Source of the DNA: Algoriphagus winogradskyi
GTDB taxonomy: Bacteria; Bacteroidota; Bacteroidia; Cytophagales; Cyclobacteriaceae
Length of the DNA: 64,000 nucleotides
Direction of reading: 5' to 3'
NCBI RefSeq assembly: GCF_900182815.1
Contig: NZ_FXUA01000008.1
Span: 124,001 to 188,000, forward strand
Below, one piece after another: positions 63,944 to 64,000 of this stretch (position 1 is the stretch's first letter; each line of letters opens with the position of its first letter). The position numbers were made by a program, and so were the translations under genes. Below the pieces are notes generated by a model, which saw only the letters and a list, made by a program, of their open reading frames with translations, did no database searches and had not been told where the DNA came from.

Positions 63944-64000
63944 ATGGAGTTTAAATTGTCCGAAATCCTAATCATTGATGACGATGACGCTATTAAGTTT
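63944..64000 (+). CDS. Response regulator receiver, N-terminus only (cut by window edge)
   Basis: The ATG at 63944 opens 19 codons giving MEFKLSEILIIDDDDAIKF before the edge. The IDDDDA acidic cluster is the start of a receiver domain. The output domain, if any, is outside the window. Confidence 0.7.
   Translation, partial: MEFKLSEILIIDDDDAIKF

Overview
The window looks like chromosome of a Bacteroidota bacterium, most likely order Cytophagales and near the Cyclobacteriaceae (Algoriphagus-like). This is an inference. It rests on AT-rich DNA, a TonB-dependent receptor with an N-terminal carboxypeptidase-like domain paired with a DUF4249 lipoprotein, BlaI/M56 genes with TonB-C domains, DUF1080 and GFO/IDH/MocA genes, PorP/SprF, a type IX (type B) sorting domain, and weak Shine-Dalgarno signals. 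I recognised no rRNA, tRNA or CRISPR array.

Layout. 1-3.4 kb (minus): a thiolase cut by the window edge and a partial Bat-type operon (VWA protein plus two TPR proteins). 3.5-6.8 kb: TonB receptor and DUF4249 lipoprotein. 7.5-12 kb: a tandemly duplicated BlaI-M56 regulatory cassette followed by two stand-alone TonB-C proteins. 12-15 kb: a small lipoprotein, a DUF1080 protein and a GFO/IDH/MocA oxidoreductase, with clear hairpin terminators. 15-17.3 kb (minus): two paralogous small secreted proteins, a DUF937 protein and a CAP-domain gene interrupted by an in-frame stop. 18-23.4 kb: one 1780-residue protein that joins two alpha/beta-hydrolase domains, a possible macro-like domain, a CHAT protease domain and a helical C-terminus. 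23.4-37.9 kb (minus): mostly housekeeping and envelope genes (GH99-like, GNAT, split transketolase, Bcp, M23 peptidase, FAH hydrolase, META lipoprotein, SGNH hydrolase, S66 peptidase, ECF sigma with a membrane partner and an alpha/beta hydrolase, PBP4-like peptidase, DUF423). 38.5-41.8 kb: a polysaccharide export lipoprotein and a BY-kinase with a Gly-Tyr tail. 41.8-44.8 kb: a 656-bp noncoding tandem duplication and an IS4-family insertion sequence. 44.8-64 kb: a surface-adhesin operon (DUF11 adhesin with type IX sorting domain, PorP/SprF, OmpA-SPOR lipoprotein), a large multi-PAS histidine kinase, five receiver-domain genes and a second OmpA-SPOR protein.

How the genes may work together. The 38.5-64 kb part reads as a cell-surface region: polysaccharide export with its kinase, a secreted adhesin with its outer-membrane partner and peptidoglycan anchor, and signalling proteins that may control them. 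The 7.5-12 kb cluster looks like a membrane-sensor/protease/repressor circuit linked to TonB-type domains rather than to a beta-lactamase.

Two families of dispersed, terminally inverted intergenic repeats lie between genes. One (about 140-175 bp) has five clear copies; the other (about 190 bp) has two. The most unusual protein is the giant hydrolase-hydrolase-CHAT protein at 18-23.4 kb, which is preceded by a strong hairpin leader. It is the best candidate here for a poorly described system, but its function is not shown by the sequence.
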